DNA of 64,000 bases from Bathymodiolus brooksi (GCA_963680875.1 OY804585.1:28386186-28450185), one strand, 5' to 3'; shown: positions 25,962-41,552, counted from the stretch's first letter. Notes: a model not told the origin generated them from the letters alone. Numbers and translations: made by a program.

Positions 25962-28900
25962 CTTACCACAGACATAGGTGACGCTGATTTTAGATATTAA
26001 AACTAAGGGTTCTCCAACCACACACATAGTTGACGCTTATTTTAGATATTAAAACTCAGGGTTCTCCTACCACAGACATAGGTGACGCTGATTTTAGATA
26101 TTAAAACTAAGGGTTCTCCTACCACAGACATAGGTGACGTTGATTTTAGATATTAAAACTAAGGGTTCTCCTACCACAGACATAGGTGACGCTGATTTTA
26201 GATATTAAAACTAAGGGTTCTCCTACCACAGACATAGGTGACGCTGATTTTAGATATTAAAACTAAGGGTTCTCCTACCACAGACATAGGTTAAGCTGAT
26301 TTTAGATATTAAAACTAAGGGTTCTCCTACCACAGACATAGGTGAGACTGGTTTTAGATATTAAAACTAAGGGTTCTCCTACCTCAGACATAGGTGAGGT
26401 TGATTTTAGATATTAAAACTAAGGGGTCTCCTACCACATACATAGGTGACGCTGATCTTAGATATTAAAACTAAGGGTTTTCCTACCAGAGACAGTAGTC
26501 AGTGTTTCTGTATTGACTTGGTTTATTAAATAACCATTTTATTATTGAAATTTACTGTTCCTAAATGATGGAATTGTTATTAAAAGTAAGGGTTCTCCTA
26601 CCACAGATATAGGTGACACTGATTTTAGATATTAAAACTCAGGGTTCTCCTACCACATACATAGGTGACGCTGATTTTAGATATTAAAACTAAGGTTTTT
26701 CCTACCACTTACATAGGTGACGCTGATCTTAGATATTAAAACTAAGGGTTCTCCTACCACAGACAGTAGTCAGTGTTTCTGTCTTGACTTGGTTTATTAA
26801 ATAAACATCTATTATTGAAATGTACTGTTCCTAAATGATGGAATTGTTATTAAAAGTAAGGGTTCTCCTACCACAGATATAGGTGACACTGATTTAAGAT
26901 ATTAAAACTAAGGGTTCTCCTACCACAGACATAGGTGACGCTGATTTTAGATATTAAAACTCAGGGTTCTCCTACCACAGACATAGGTGACGCTCATTTT
27001 AGATATTAAAACTAAGGGTTCTCCTACCACATACATAGGTGACGCTGATTTTAGATATTAAAACTAAGGGTTCCCCTACCACAGACATAGGTGACGTTGA
27101 TTTTAGATATTAAAACTAAGGTTTCTCCTACCGCATACATAGGTGACGCTGATCTTAGATATTAAAACTAAGGGTTCTCCTACCACAGACAGTAGTCAGT
27201 GTTTCTGTATTGACTTGGTTTATTAAATAAACATCTATTATTGAAATTTACTGTTCCTAAATGATGGAATTGTTATTAAAAGTAAGGGTTCTCCTACCAC
27301 AGATATAGGTGACACTGATTTTAGATATTAAAACTAAGGGTTCTCCTACCACATACATAGGTGACGCTGATTGTAGATATTAAAACTAAGGGTTCTCCTA
27401 CCACAGACAGTAGTCAGTGTTTCTGTATTGTCTTGGTTTATTAAATAAACATCTATTATTGAAATTTACTGTTCCTAAATGATGGAATTGTTATTAAAAG
27501 TAAGGGTTCTCCTACCACAGATATAGGTGACGCAGATTTTAGATATTAAAACTAAGGGTTCTCCTACCACAGACATAGGTGACGCTGATTTTAGATATTA
27601 AAACTCAGGGTTCTCTTACCACAGACATAGGTGACGCTGATTTTAGATATTAAATCTACGGGTTCTCCTACCACAGACATAGGTGACGCTGATTTTAGAT
27701 ATTAAAACTAAGGGTTCTCCTACCACAGACATAGGTGACGCTGATTTTAGATATTAAAACTAAGGGTTCTCCTACCACAGACATAGGTGACGCTGATTTT
27801 AGATATTAAAACTAAGGGTTCTCCTACCACAGACATAGGTGACGCTGATTTTAGATATTAAAGCTAAGGGTTCTCCTACCACATACATAGGTGACGCTGA
27901 TTTTAGATATTAAAACTAAGGGTTCTCCTACCACAGACAGTAGTCAGTGTTTCTGTATTGACATGGTTTATTAAATAAACATCTATTATTGAAATTTACT
28001 GTTCCTAAATGATGGAATTGTTATTAAAAGTAAGGGTTCTCCTACCACAGATATTGGTGACACTGATTTTAGATATTAAAACTAAGGGTTCTCCTACCAC
28101 ATACATAGGTGACGCTGATTTTAGATATTAAAACTAAGGGTTCTCCTACCACAGACAGTAGTCAGTGTTTCTGTATTGACTTGGTTTATTAAATAAACAT
28201 CTATTATTGAAATTTACTATTCCTAAATGATGGAATTGTTGTTAAAAGTAAGGGTTCTCCTACCACAGATATAGGTGACACAGATTTTCGATATTAAAAC
28301 TAAGGGTTCTCCTACCACAGACATAGGTGACGCTGATTTTAGATATTAAAACTCAGGGTTCTCTTACCACAGACATAGGTGACGCTGATTTTAGATATTA
28401 AATCTACGGGTTCTCCTACCACAGACATAGGTGACGCTGATTTTAGATATTAAAACTAAGTGTTCTCCTACCACAGACATAGGTGACGCTGATTTTAGAT
28501 ATTAAAACTAAGGGTTCTCCTACCACAGACATAGATGATGCTGATTTTAGATATTAAAACTAAGGGTTCTCCTACCACAGACATAGGTGACGCTGATTTT
28601 AGATATTAAAACTAAGGGTTCTCCTACCACAGACATAGGTGACGCTGATTTTAGATATTAAAACTAAGGTTTCTCCTACCACAGACAGTAGTCAGTGTTT
28701 CTGTATTGACTTGTTTATTAAATAAACATCTATTATTGAAATTTACTGTTCCTAAATGATGGAATTGTTATTAAAAGTAATGGTTCTCCTACCACAGATA
28801 TAGGTGACGCTGATTTTAGATATTAAAACTCAGGGTTCTCTTACCACAGACATAGGTGACGCTGTTTTAAGATATTAAAACTAAGGGTTCTCCTACCACA

Positions 28901-29931
28901 GATATAGGTGACGCTTATTTTAGATATTAAAACTAAGGGTTCTGCTACCACAGACATAGGTGACGCTGATTTTAGATATTAAAACTAAGGGTTCTCCTAC
29001 CACATACATAGGTGACGCTGATTTTAGATATTAAAACTAAGGGTTCTCCTACCACAGACATAGGTGACGCTGATTTTAGATATTAAAACTCAGGGTTCTC
29101 TTACCACAGACATAGGTGACGCTGATTTTAGATATTAAAACTAAGGGTTCTCCTACCACAGATATAGGTGACGCTTATTTTAGATATTAAAACTAAGGGT
29201 TCTGCTACCACAGACATAGGTGACGCTGATTTTAGATATTAAATCTAAGGGTTCTCCTACCACAGACATAGGTGACGCTGATCTTAGATATTAAAACTAA
29301 GGGTTCTCCTACCACAGACATAGGTGACGCTGATTTTAGATATTAAAACTAAGGGTTCTCCTACCACAGACAGTAGTCAGTGTTTCTGTATTGACTTGGT
29401 TTATTAAATAAACATCTATTATTGAAATATACTGTTCCTAAATGATGGAATTGTTATTAAAAGTAAGGGTTCTCCTACCACAGATATAGGTGACGCAGAT
29501 TTTAGATATTAAAACTCAGGGTTCTCTTACCACAGACATGGGTGACACTGATTTTAGATATTAAAAGTAAGGGTTCTCCAACCACACATAGTTGACGCTT
29601 ATTTCAGATATTAAAACTCAGGGTTCTCCTACCACAGACATAGGTGACGCTGATTTTAGATATTAAAACTAAGGGTTCTCCTACCACAGACATAGGTGAC
29701 GCTGATTTTAGATATTAAAACTCAGGGTTCTCCTACCACATACATAGGTGACGCTGATTTTACATATTAAAACTCGGGATTCTCCTACCACATACATAGG
29801 TGACGCTGATTATAGATATTAAAACTAAGGGTTCTCCTACCACAGACAGTAGTCAGTGTTTCTGTATTGACTTGGTTTATTAAATAAACATCTATTATTG
29901 AAATTTACTGTTCCTAAATGATGGAATTGTT

Positions 29932-29983
29932 ATTAAAAGTAAGGGTTCTCCTACCACAGATATAGGTGACGTTGATTTTAGAT
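29932..29983 (+). repeat. Chimeric monomer at the B/C HOR junction
   Basis: The left half is an S-follower (AAAAGTAAG, CAGATATAGGTGAC). The right half (GTTGATTTTAGAT) and everything after it match the stretch beginning near 23,690 in copy B (GACGTTG, then GGGTTTTCCTACTACACAC). This marks the exchange that produced the 6,281-bp duplication, inside roughly CAGATATAGGTGACG. Confidence 0.75.
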
Positions 29984-32900
29984 ATTAAAACTAAGGGTTT
30001 TCCTACTACACACATAGGTGACGCTGATCTTAGATATTAAAACTAAGGGTTCTCCTACCACATACAGTAGTCAGTGTTTCTGTCTTGACTTGGTTTATTA
30101 AATAAACATCTATTATTGAAATTTACTGTTCCTAAATGATGGAATTGTTATTAAAAGTAAGGGTTCTCCTACCACAGATATAGGTGACACTGATTTTAGA
30201 TATTAAAACTAAGGGTTCTCCTACCACAGACATAGGTGACGCTGATTTTAGATATTAAAACGCAGGGTTCTCCTACCACAGACATAGGTGACGCTGATTT
30301 TAGATATTAAAACTAAGGGTTCTCCTACCACATACATAGGTGACGCTGATTTTAGATATTAAAACTAAGGGTTCTCCTACCACATACATAGGTGACGCTG
30401 ATCTTAGATATTAAAACTAAGGGTTCTCCTACCACAGACAGTAGTCAGTGTTTCTGTATTGACTTGGTTATTAAATAAACATCTATTATTGAAATTTACT
30501 GTTCCTAAATGATGGAATTGTTATTAAAAGTAAGGGTTCTCCTACCACAGATATAGGTGACACTGATTTTAGATATTAAAACTAAGGGTTCTCCTACCAC
30601 ATACATAGGTGACGCTGATTTTAGATATTAAAACTAAGGGTTCTCCTACCACAGACAGTAGTCAGTGTTTCTGTATTGACTTGGTTTATTAAATAAACAT
30701 CTATTATTGAAATTTACTGTTCCTAAATGATGGAATTGTTATTAAAAGTAAGGGTTCTCCTACCACAGATATAGGTGACGCAGATTTTAGATATTAAAAC
30801 TAAGAGTTCTCCTACCACAGACATAGGTGACGCTGATTTTAGATATTAAAACTCAGGGTTCTCTTACCACAGACATAGGTGACGCTGATTTTAGATATTA
30901 AAACTAAGTGTTCTCCTACCACAGACATAGGTGACGCTGATTTTAGATATTAAAACTCAGGGTTCTCCTACCACAGACATAGATGATGCTGATTTTAGAT
31001 ATTAAAACTAAGGGTTCTCTTACCACAGACATAGGTGACGCTGATTTTAGATATTAAAACTAAGGGTTCTCCTACCACAGATATAGGTGACGCTGATTTT
31101 AGATATTAAAACTAAGGGTTCTGCTACCACAGACATAGGTGACGCTGATTTTAGATATTAAAACTAAGGGTTCTCCTACCACATACATAGGTGACGCTGA
31201 TTTTAGATATTAAAACTAAGGGTTCTCCTACCACAGACAGTAGTCAGTGTTTCTGTATTGACTTGGTTTATTAAATAAACATCTATTATTGAAATATACT
31301 GTTCCTAAATGATGGAATTGTTATTAAAAGTAAGGGTTCTCCTACCACAGATATAGGTGACGCAGATTTTAGATATTAAAACTAAGGGTTCTCCTACCAC
31401 AGATATAGGTGACGCTGATTTTAGATATTAAAACTCTGGGTTCTCTTACGACAGACATGGGTGACACTGATTTTAGATATTAAAACTAAGTTCTCTCCAA
31501 CCACACATAGTTGACGCTTATTACAGATATTAAAACTCAGGGTGCTCCTACCACAGACATAGGTGACGCTGATTTTAGATATTAAAACTAAGGGTTCTCC
31601 TACCACAGACATAGGTGACGCTGATTTTAGATATTAAAACTCAAGGTTCTCCTACCACAGACATAGGTGACGCTGATTTTACATATTAAAGCTCAGGATT
31701 CTCCTAACACATACATAGGTGACGCTGATTATAGATATTAAAACTAAGGGTTCTCCTACCAGAGACAGTAGTCAGTGTTTCTGTATTGACTTGGTTTATT
31801 AAATAAACATCTATTATTGAAATTTCCTGTTCCTAAATGATGGAATTGTTATTAAAAGTAAGGGTTCTCCTACCATAGATATAGGTGACGCAGATTTTAG
31901 ATATTTAAACTAAGGGTTCTCTTACCACATACATAGGTGACGCTGATTTTAGATATTAAAACTAAGGGTTCTCCTACCACATACATAGGTGACGCTGATT
32001 TTAGATATTAAAACTAAGGGTTCTCCTACCACAGACAGTAGTCAGTGTTTCTGTATTGACTTGGTTTATTAAATAAACATCTATTATTGAAATTTACTGT
32101 TCCTAAATGATGGAATTGTTATTAAAAGTAAGGGTTCTCCTACCACAGATATAGGTGACGCAGATTTTAGATATTAAAACTAAGGGTTCTCCTACCATAG
32201 ATATAGGTGACGCTGATTTTAGATATTAAAACTCAGGGTTTTCTTACCACAGACATAGGTGACGCTGATTTTAGATATTAAAACTAAAGGTTCTCCAACC
32301 ACACACATAGTTGACGCTTATTTTAGATATTAAAACTCAGGGTTCTCCTACCACAGACATAGGTGACGCTGATTTTAGATATTAAAACTAAGGGTTCTCC
32401 TACCACAGACATAGGTGACGTTGATTTTAGATATTAAAACTAAGGGTTCTCCTACCACAGACATAGGTGACGCTGATTTTAGATATTAAAACTAAGGGTT
32501 CTCCTACCACAGACATAGGTGACGCTGATTTTAGATATTAAAACTAAGGGTTCTCCTACCACAGACATAGGTTAAGCTGATTTTAGATATTAAAACTAAG
32601 GGTTCTCCTACCACAGACATAGGTGAGACTGGTTTTAGATATTAAAACTAAGGGTTCTCCTACCTCAGACATAGGTGAGGTTGATTTTAGATATTAAAAC
32701 TAAGGGGTCTCCTACCACATACATAGGTGACGCTGATCTTAGATATTAAAACTAAGGGTTTTCCTACCAGAGACAGTAGTCAGTGTTTCTGTATTGACTT
32801 GGTTTATTAAATAACCATTTTATTATTGAAATTTACTGTTCCTAAATGATGGAATTGTTATTAAAAGTAAGGGTTCTCCTACCACAGATATAGGTGACAC

Positions 32901-35900
32901 TGATTTTAGATATTAAAACTCTGGGTTCTCCTACCACATACATAGGTGACGCTGATTTTAGATATTAAAACTAAGGTTTTTCCTACCACTTACATAGGTG
33001 ACGCTGATCTTAGATATTAAAACTAAGGGTTCTCCTACCACAGACAGTAGTCAGTGTTTCTGTCTTGACTTGGTTTATTAAATAAACATCTAGTATTGAA
33101 ATTTACTGTTCCTAAATGATGGAATTGTTATTAAAAGTAAGGGTTCTCCTACCACAGATATAGGTGACACTGATTTAAGATATTAAAACTAAGGGTTCTC
33201 CTACCACAGACATAGGTGACGCTGATTTTAGATATTAAAACTCAGGGTTCTCCTACCACAGACATAGGTGACGCTCATTTTAGATATTAAAACTAAGGGT
33301 TCTCCTACCACATACATAGGTGACGCTGATTTTAGATATTAAAACTAAGGGTTCCCCTACCACAGACATAGGTGACGTTGATTTTAGATATTAAAACTAA
33401 GGTTTCTCCTACCGCATACATAGGTGACGCTGATCTTAGATATTAAAACTAAGGGTTCTCCTACCACAGACAGTAGTCAGTGTTTCTGTATTGACTTGGT
33501 TTATTAAATAAACATCTATTATTGAAATTTACTGTTCCTAAATGATGGAATTGTTATTAAAAGTAAGGGTTCTCCTACCACAGATATAGGTGACACTGAT
33601 TTTAGATATTAAAACTAAGGGTTCTCCTACCACATACATAGGTGACGCTGATTGTAGATATTAAAACTAAGGGTTCTCCTACCACAGACAGTAGTCAGTG
33701 TTTCCGTATTGTCTTGGTTTATTAAATAAACATCTATTATTGAAATTTACTGTTCCTAAATGATGGAATTGTTATTAAAAGTAAGGGTTCTCCTACCACA
33801 GATATAGGTGACGCAGATTTTAGATATTAAAACTAAGGGTTCTCCTACCACAGACATAGGTGACGCTGATTTTAGATATTAAAACTCAGGGTTCTCTTAC
33901 CACAGACATAGGTGACGCTGATTTTAGATATTAAATCTACGGGTTCTCCTACCACAGACATAGGTGACGCTGATTTTAGATATTAAAACTAAGGGTTCTC
34001 CTACCACAGACATAGGTGACGCTGATTTTAGATATTAAAACTAAGGGTTCTCCTACCACAGACATAGGTGACGCTGATTTTAGATATTAAAACTAAGGGT
34101 TCTCCTACCACAGACATAGGTGACGCTGATTTTAGATATTAAAGCTAAGGGTTCTCCTACCACATACATAGGTGACGCTGATTTTAGATATTAAAACTAA
34201 GGGTTCTCCTACCACAGACAGTAGTCAGTGTTTCTGTATTGACATGGTTTATTAAATAAACATCTATTATTGAAATTTACTGTTCCTAAATGATGGAATT
34301 GTTATTAAAAGTAAGGGTTCTCCTACCACAGATATTGGTGACACTGATTTTAGATATTAAAACTAAGGGTTCTCCTACCACATACATAGGTGACGCTGAT
34401 TTTAGATATTAAAACTAAGGGTTCTCCTACCACAGACAGTAGTCAGTGTTTCTGTATTGACTTGGTTTATTAAATAAACATCTATTATTGAAATTTACTA
34501 TTCCTAAATGATGGAATTGTTGTTAAAAGTAAGGGTTCTCCTACCACAGATATAGGTGACACAGATTTTCGATATTAAAACTAAGGGTTCTCCTACCACA
34601 GACATAGGTGACGCTGATTTTAGATATTAAAACTCAGGGTTCTCTTACCACAGACATAGGTGACGCTGATTTTAGATATTAAATCTACGGGTTCTCCTAC
34701 CACAGACATAGGTGACGCTGATTTTAGATATTAAAACTAAGTGTTCTCCTACCACAGACATAGGTGACGCTGATTTTAGATATTAAAACTAAGGGTTCTC
34801 CTACCACAGACATAGATGATGCTGATTTTAGATATTAAAACTAAGGGTTCTCCTACCACAGACATAGGTGACGCTGATTTTAGATATTAAAACTAAGGGT
34901 TCTCCTACCACAGACATAGGTGACGCTGATTTTAGATATTAAAACTAAGGTTTCTCCTACCACAGACAGTAGTCAGTGTTTCTGTATTGACTTGTTTATT
35001 AAATAAACATCTATTATTGAAATTTACTGTTCCTAAATGATGGAATTGTTATTAAAAGTAATGGTTCTCCTACCACAGATATAGGTGACGCTGATTTTAG
35101 ATATTAAAACTCAGGGTTCTCTTACCACAGACATAGGTGACGCTGTTTTAAGATATTAAAACTAAGGGTTCTCCTACCACAGATATAGGTGACGCTTATT
35201 TTAGATATTAAAACTAAGGGTTCTGCTACCACAGACATAGGTGACGCTGATTTTAGATATTAAAACTAAGGGTTCTCCTACCACATACATAGGTGACGCT
35301 GATTTTAGATATTAAAACTAAGGGTTCTCCTACCACAGACATAGGTGACGCTGATTTTAGATATTAAAACTCAGGGTTCTCTTACCACAGACATAGGTGA
35401 CGCTGATTTTAGATATTAAAACTAAGGGTTCTCCTACCACAGATATAGGTGACGCTTATTTTAGATATTAAAACTAAGGGTTCTGCTACCACAGACATAG
35501 GTGACGCTGATTTTAGATATTAAATCTAAGGGTTCTCCTACCACAGACATAGGTGACGCTGATCTTAGATATTAAAACTAAGGGTTCTCCTACCACAGAC
35601 ATAGGTGACGCTGATTTTAGATATTAAAACTAAGGGTTCTCCTACCACAGACAGTAGTCAGTGTTTCTGTATTGACTTGGTTTATTAAATAAACATATAT
35701 TATTGAAATATACTGTTCCTAAATGATGGAATTGTTATTAAAAGTAAGGTTTCTCCTACCACAGATATAGGTGACGCAGATTTTAGATATTAAAACTCAG
35801 GGTTCTCTTACCACAGACATGGGTGACACTGATTTTAGATATTAAAAGTAAGGGTTCTCCAACCACACATAGTTGACGCTTATTTCAGATATTAAAACTC

Positions 35901-38900
35901 AGGGTTCTCCTACCACAGACATAGGTGACGCTGATTTTAGATATTAAAACTAAGGGTTCTCCTACCACAGACATAGGTGACGCTGATTTTAGATATTAAA
36001 ACTCAGGGTTCTCCTACCACATACATAGGTGACGCTGATTTTACATATTAAAACTCGGGATTCTCCTACCACATACATAGGTGACGCTGATTATAGATAT
36101 TAAAACTAAGGGTTCTCCTACCACAGACAGTAGTCAGTGTTTCTGTATTGACTTGGTTTATTAAATAAACATCTATTATTGAAATTTACTGTTCCTAAAT
36201 GATGGAATTGTTATTAAAAGTAAGGGTTCTCCTACCACAGATATAGGTGACGCAGATTTTAGATATTAAAACTAAGGGTTCTCATACCACAGACATAGGT
36301 GACGCTGATTTTAGATATTAAAACTCAGGGTTTTCTTACCACAGACATAGGTGACGCTGATTTTAGATATTAAAACTAAGGGTTCTCCAACCACACACAT
36401 AGTTGACGCTTATTTTAGATATTAAAACTCAGGGTTCTCCTACCACAGACATAGGTGACGCTGATTTTAGATATTAAAACTAAGGGTTCTCCTACCACGG
36501 ACATAGGTGACGTTGATTTTAGATATTAAAACTAAGGGTTCTCCTACCACAGACATAGGTGACGCTGATTTTAGATATTAAAACTAAGGGTTCTCCTACC
36601 ACAGACATAGGTGACGCTGATTTTAGATATTAAAACTAAGGGTTCTCCTACCACAGACATAGGTGACACTGATTTTAGATATTAAAACTAAGGGTTCTCC
36701 TACCTCAGACATAGGTGAGGTTGATTTTAGATATTAAAACTAAGGGGTCTCCTACCACATACATAGGTGACGTTGATCTTAGATATTAAAACTAAGGGTT
36801 CTCCTACCAGAGACAGTAGTCAGTGTTTCTGTATTGACTTGGTTTATTAAATAAACATCTATTATTGAAATTTACTGTTCCTAAATGATGGAATTGTTAT
36901 TAAAAGTAAGGGTTCTCCTACCACAGATATAGGTGACAATGATTTTAGATATTAAAACTAAGGGTTCTACTACCACATACATAGGTGACGCTGATTTTAG
37001 ATATTAAAACTAAGGGTTTTCCTACCACAGACATAGGTGACGCTGATTTTAGATATTAAAACTAAGGGTTCTCCTACCACAGACATAGGTGACGCTGATT
37101 TTAGATATTAAAACTAAGGGTTCTCCTACCACAGACATAGGTGACACTGATTTTAGATATTAAAACTAAGGGTTCTCCTACCTCAGACATAGGTGAGGTT
37201 GATTTTAGATATTAAAACTAAGGGTTCTCCTACCACAGACATAGGTGACGCTGATTTTAGATATTAAAACTAAGGGTTCTCCTACCACAGACATAGGTGA
37301 CGCTGATTTTAGATATTAAAACTAAGGTTTCTCCTACCACAGACATAGGTGACACTGATTTTAGATATTAAAACTAAGGATTCTCCTACCTCAGACATAG
37401 GTGAGGTTGATTTTAGATATTAAAACTAAGGGGTCTCCTACCACATACATAGGTGACGCTGATCTTAGATATTAAAACTAAGGGTTCTCCTACCAGAGAC
37501 AGTAGTCAGTGTTTCTGTATTGACTTGGTTTATTAAATAAACATTTTATTATTGAAATTTACTGTTCCTAAATGATGGAATTGTTATTAAAAGTAAGGGT
37601 TCTCCTACCACAGATATAGGTGACACTGATTTTAGATATTAAAACTAAGGGTTCTCCTACCACATACATAGGTGACGCTGATTTTAGATATTAAAACTAA
37701 GGTTTTTCCTACCACTTACATAGGTGACGTTGATTTTAGATATTAAAACTAAGGGTTTTCCTACTACACACATAGGTGACGCTGATCTTAGATATTAAAA
37801 CTAAGGGTTCTCCTACCACAGACAGTAGTCAGTGTTTCTGTCTTGACTTTGTTTATTAAATAAACATCTATTATTGAAATTTACTGTTCCTAAATGATGG
37901 AATTGTTATTAAAAGTAAGGGTTCTCCTACCACAGATATAGGTGACACTGATTTAAGATATTAAAACTAAGGGTTCTCCTACCACATACATAGGTGACGC
38001 TGATTGTAGATATTAAAACTAAGGGTTCTCCTACCACAGACAGTAGTCAGTGTTTCTGTATTGACTTGGTTTATTAAATAAACATCTATTATTGAAATTT
38101 ACTGTTCCTTAATGATGGAATTGTTATTAAAAGTAAGGGTTCTCCTACCACAGATATAGGTGACGCAGATTTTAGATATTAAAACTAAGGGTTCTCCTAC
38201 CACAGACATAGGTGACGCTGATTTTTGATATTAAAACTCAGGGTTCTCCTACCACAGACATAGGTGACGCTGATTTTAGATATTAAAACTAAGGGTTCTC
38301 CTACCACATACATAGGTGACGCTGATTTTAGATATTAAAACTAAGGTTTCTCCTACGACAGACAGTAGTCAGTGTTTCTGTATTGACTTGGTTTATTAAA
38401 TAAACATCTATTATTGAAATTTACTGTTCCTAAATGATTGAATTGTTATTAAAAGTAAGGGTTCTCCTACCACAGATATAGGTGACACTGATTTTAGATA
38501 TTAAAACTAAGGGTTCTCCTACCACATACATAGGTGACGCTGATTTTAGATATTAAAACTAAGGGTTCTCCTACCACAGACATAGGTGACGTTGATTTTA
38601 GATATTAAAACTAAGGGTTCTCCTACCACACACATAGGTGACGCTGATCTTAGATATTAAAACTAAGGGTTCTCCTACCACAGACAGCAGTCAGTGTTTC
38701 TGTATTGACTTGGTTTATTAAATAAACATCTATTATTGAAATTTACTGTTCCTAAATGATGGAATTGTTATTAAAAGTAAGGGTTCTCCTACCACAGATA
38801 TAGGTGACACTGATTTTAGATATTAAAACTAAGGGTTCTCCTACCACATACATAGGTGACGCTGATTGTAGATATTAAAACTAAGGGTTCTCCTACCACA

Positions 38901-41552
38901 GACAGTAGTCAGTGTTTCTGTATTGTCTTGGTTTATTAAATAAACATCTATTATTGAAATTTACTGTTCCTAAATGATGGAATTGTTATTAAAAGTAAGG
39001 GTTCTCCTACCACAGATATAGGTGACGCAGATTTTAGATATTAAAACTAAGGGTTCTCCTACCACAGACATAGGTGACGCTGATTTTAGATATTAAATCT
39101 ACGGGTTCTCCTACCACAGACATAGGTGACGCTGATTTTAGATATTAAAACTAAGGGTTCTCCTACCACAGACATAGGTGACGCTGATTTTAGATATTAA
39201 AACTAAGGGTTCTCCTACCACAGACATAGGTGACGCTGATTTTAGATATTAAAACTCAGGGTTCTCCTACCACATACATAGGTGACGCTGATTTTACATA
39301 TTAAAACTCAGGATTCTCCTACCACATACATAGGTGACGCTGATTATAGATATTAAAACTAAGGGTTCTCCTACCACAGACAGTAGTACGTGTTTCTGTA
39401 TTGACTTGGTTTATTAAATAAACATCTATTATTGAAATTTACTGTTCCTAAATGATGGAATTGTTATTAAAAGTAAGGGTTCTCCTACCACAGATATAGG
39501 TGACGCTGATTTTAGATATTAAAACTAAGGTTTCTCATACCACAGACATAGGTGACGCTGATTTTAGATATTAAAACTAAGGGTTCTCCAACCACACACA
39601 TAGTTGACGCTTATTTTAGATATTAAAACTCAGGGTTCTCCTACCACAGACATAGGTGACGCTGATTTTAGATATTAAAACTAAGGGTTCTCCTACCACA
39701 GACATAGGTGACGTTAATTTTAGATATTAAAACTAAGGGTTCTCCTACCACAGACATAGGTGACGCTGATTTTAGATATTAAAACTAAGGGTTCTCCTAC
39801 CACAGACATAGGTGACGCTGATTTTAGATATTAAAACTAAGGGTTCTCCTACCACAGACATAGGTGACGCTGATTTTAGATATTAAAACTAAGGGTTCTC
39901 CTACCACAGACATAGGTGACACTGATTTTAGATATTAAAACTAAGGGTTCTCCTACCTCAGACATAGGTGAGGTTGATTTTAGATATTAAAACTAAGGGG
40001 TCTCCTACCACATACATAGGTGACGCTGATCTTAGATATTAAAACTAAGGGTTCTCCTACCAGAGACAGTAGTCAGTGTTTCTGTATTGACTTGGTTTAT
40101 TAAATAAACATCTATTATTGAAATTTACTGTTCCTAAATGATGGAATTGTTATTAAAAGTAAGGGTTCTCCTACCACAGATATAGGTGACAATGATTTTA
40201 GATATTAAAACTAAGGGTTCTACTACCACATACATAGGTGACGCTGATTTTAGATATTAAAACTAAGGGTTTTCCTACCACAGACATAGGTGACGCTGAT
40301 TTTAGATATTAAAACTAAGGGTTCTCCTACCACAGACATAGGTGACGCTGATTTTAGATATTAAAACTAAGGGTTCTCCTACCACAGACATAGGTGACAC
40401 TGATTTTAGATATTAAAACTAAGGGTTCTCCTACCTCAGACATAGGTGAGGTTGATTTTAGATATTAAAACTAAGGGTTCTCCTACCACAGACATAGGTG
40501 ACGCTGATTTTAGATATTAAAACTAAGGGTTCTCCTACCACAGACATAGGTGACGCTGATTTTAGATATTAAAACTAAGGGTTCTCCTACCAAAGACATA
40601 GGTGACACTGATTTTAGATATTAAAACTAAGGATTCTCCTACCTCAGACATAGGTGAGGTTGATTTTAGATATTAAAACTAAGGGGTCTCCTACCACATA
40701 CATAGGTGACGATGATCTTAGATATTAAAACTAAGGGTTCTCCTACCAGAGACAGTAGTCAGTGTTTCTGTATTGACTTGGTTTATTAAATAAACATTTT
40801 ATTATTGAAATTTACTGTTCCTAAATGATGGAATTGTTATTAAAAGTAAGGGTTCTCCTACCACAGATATAGGTGACACTGATTTTAGATATTAAAACTA
40901 AGGGTTCTCCTACCACATACATAGGTGACGCTGATTTTAGATATTAAAACTAAGGTTTTTCCTTCCACTTACATAGGTGACGTTGATTTTAGATATTAAA
41001 ACTAAGGGTTTTCCTACTACACACATAGGTGACGCTGATCTTAGATATTAAAACTAAGGGTTCTCCTACCACAGACAGTAGTCAGTGTTTCTGTATTGAC
41101 TTGGTTTATTAAATAAACATCTATTATTGAAATATACTGTTCCTAAATGATGGAATTGTTATTAAAAGTAAGGGTTCTCCTACCACAGATATAGGTGACG
41201 CAGATTTTAGATATTAAAACTCAGGGTTCTCTTACCACAGACATGGGTGACACTGATTTTAGATATTAAAAGTAAGGGTTCTCCAACCACACATAGTTGA
41301 CGCTTATTTCAGATATTAAAACTCAGGGTTCTCCTACCACAGACATAGGTGACGCTGATTTTAGATATTAAAACTAAGGGTTCTCCTACCACAGACATAG
41401 GTGACGCTGATTTTAGATATTAAAACTCAGGGTTCTCCTACCACATACATAGGTGACGCTGATTTTACATATTAAAACTCGGGATTCTCATACCACATAC
41501 ATAGGTGACGCTGATTATAGATATTAAAACTAAGGGTTCTCCTACCACAGAC

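Larger units (their letters stand above)
15831..36260 (+). repeat. 6.05/6.28-kb higher-order repeat, three overlapping copies
   Basis: Copy A has cores 15831, 16723, 17409, 17731, 18105, 18322, 18904, 19432, 20170, 20441, 20867, 21085 and 21615. Copy B has 21885, 22777, 23463, 23785, 24159, 24376, 24958, 25486, 25756, 26494, 26765, 27191, 27409, 27939, 28157, 28687, 29372 and 29848. Copy C has 30066, 30440, 30657, 31239, 31767, 32037, 32775, 33046, 33472, 33690, 34220, 34438, 34968, 35653 and 36129. A to B is +6,054 up to core 19432, then +6,324 because B has gained a 270-bp S-containing segment near 25,690-25,960. B to C is +6,281 throughout. Shared length variants (83-bp cores 18105/24159/30440; 85-bp cores 20170/26494/32775) confirm the alignment. 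Confidence 0.9.
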
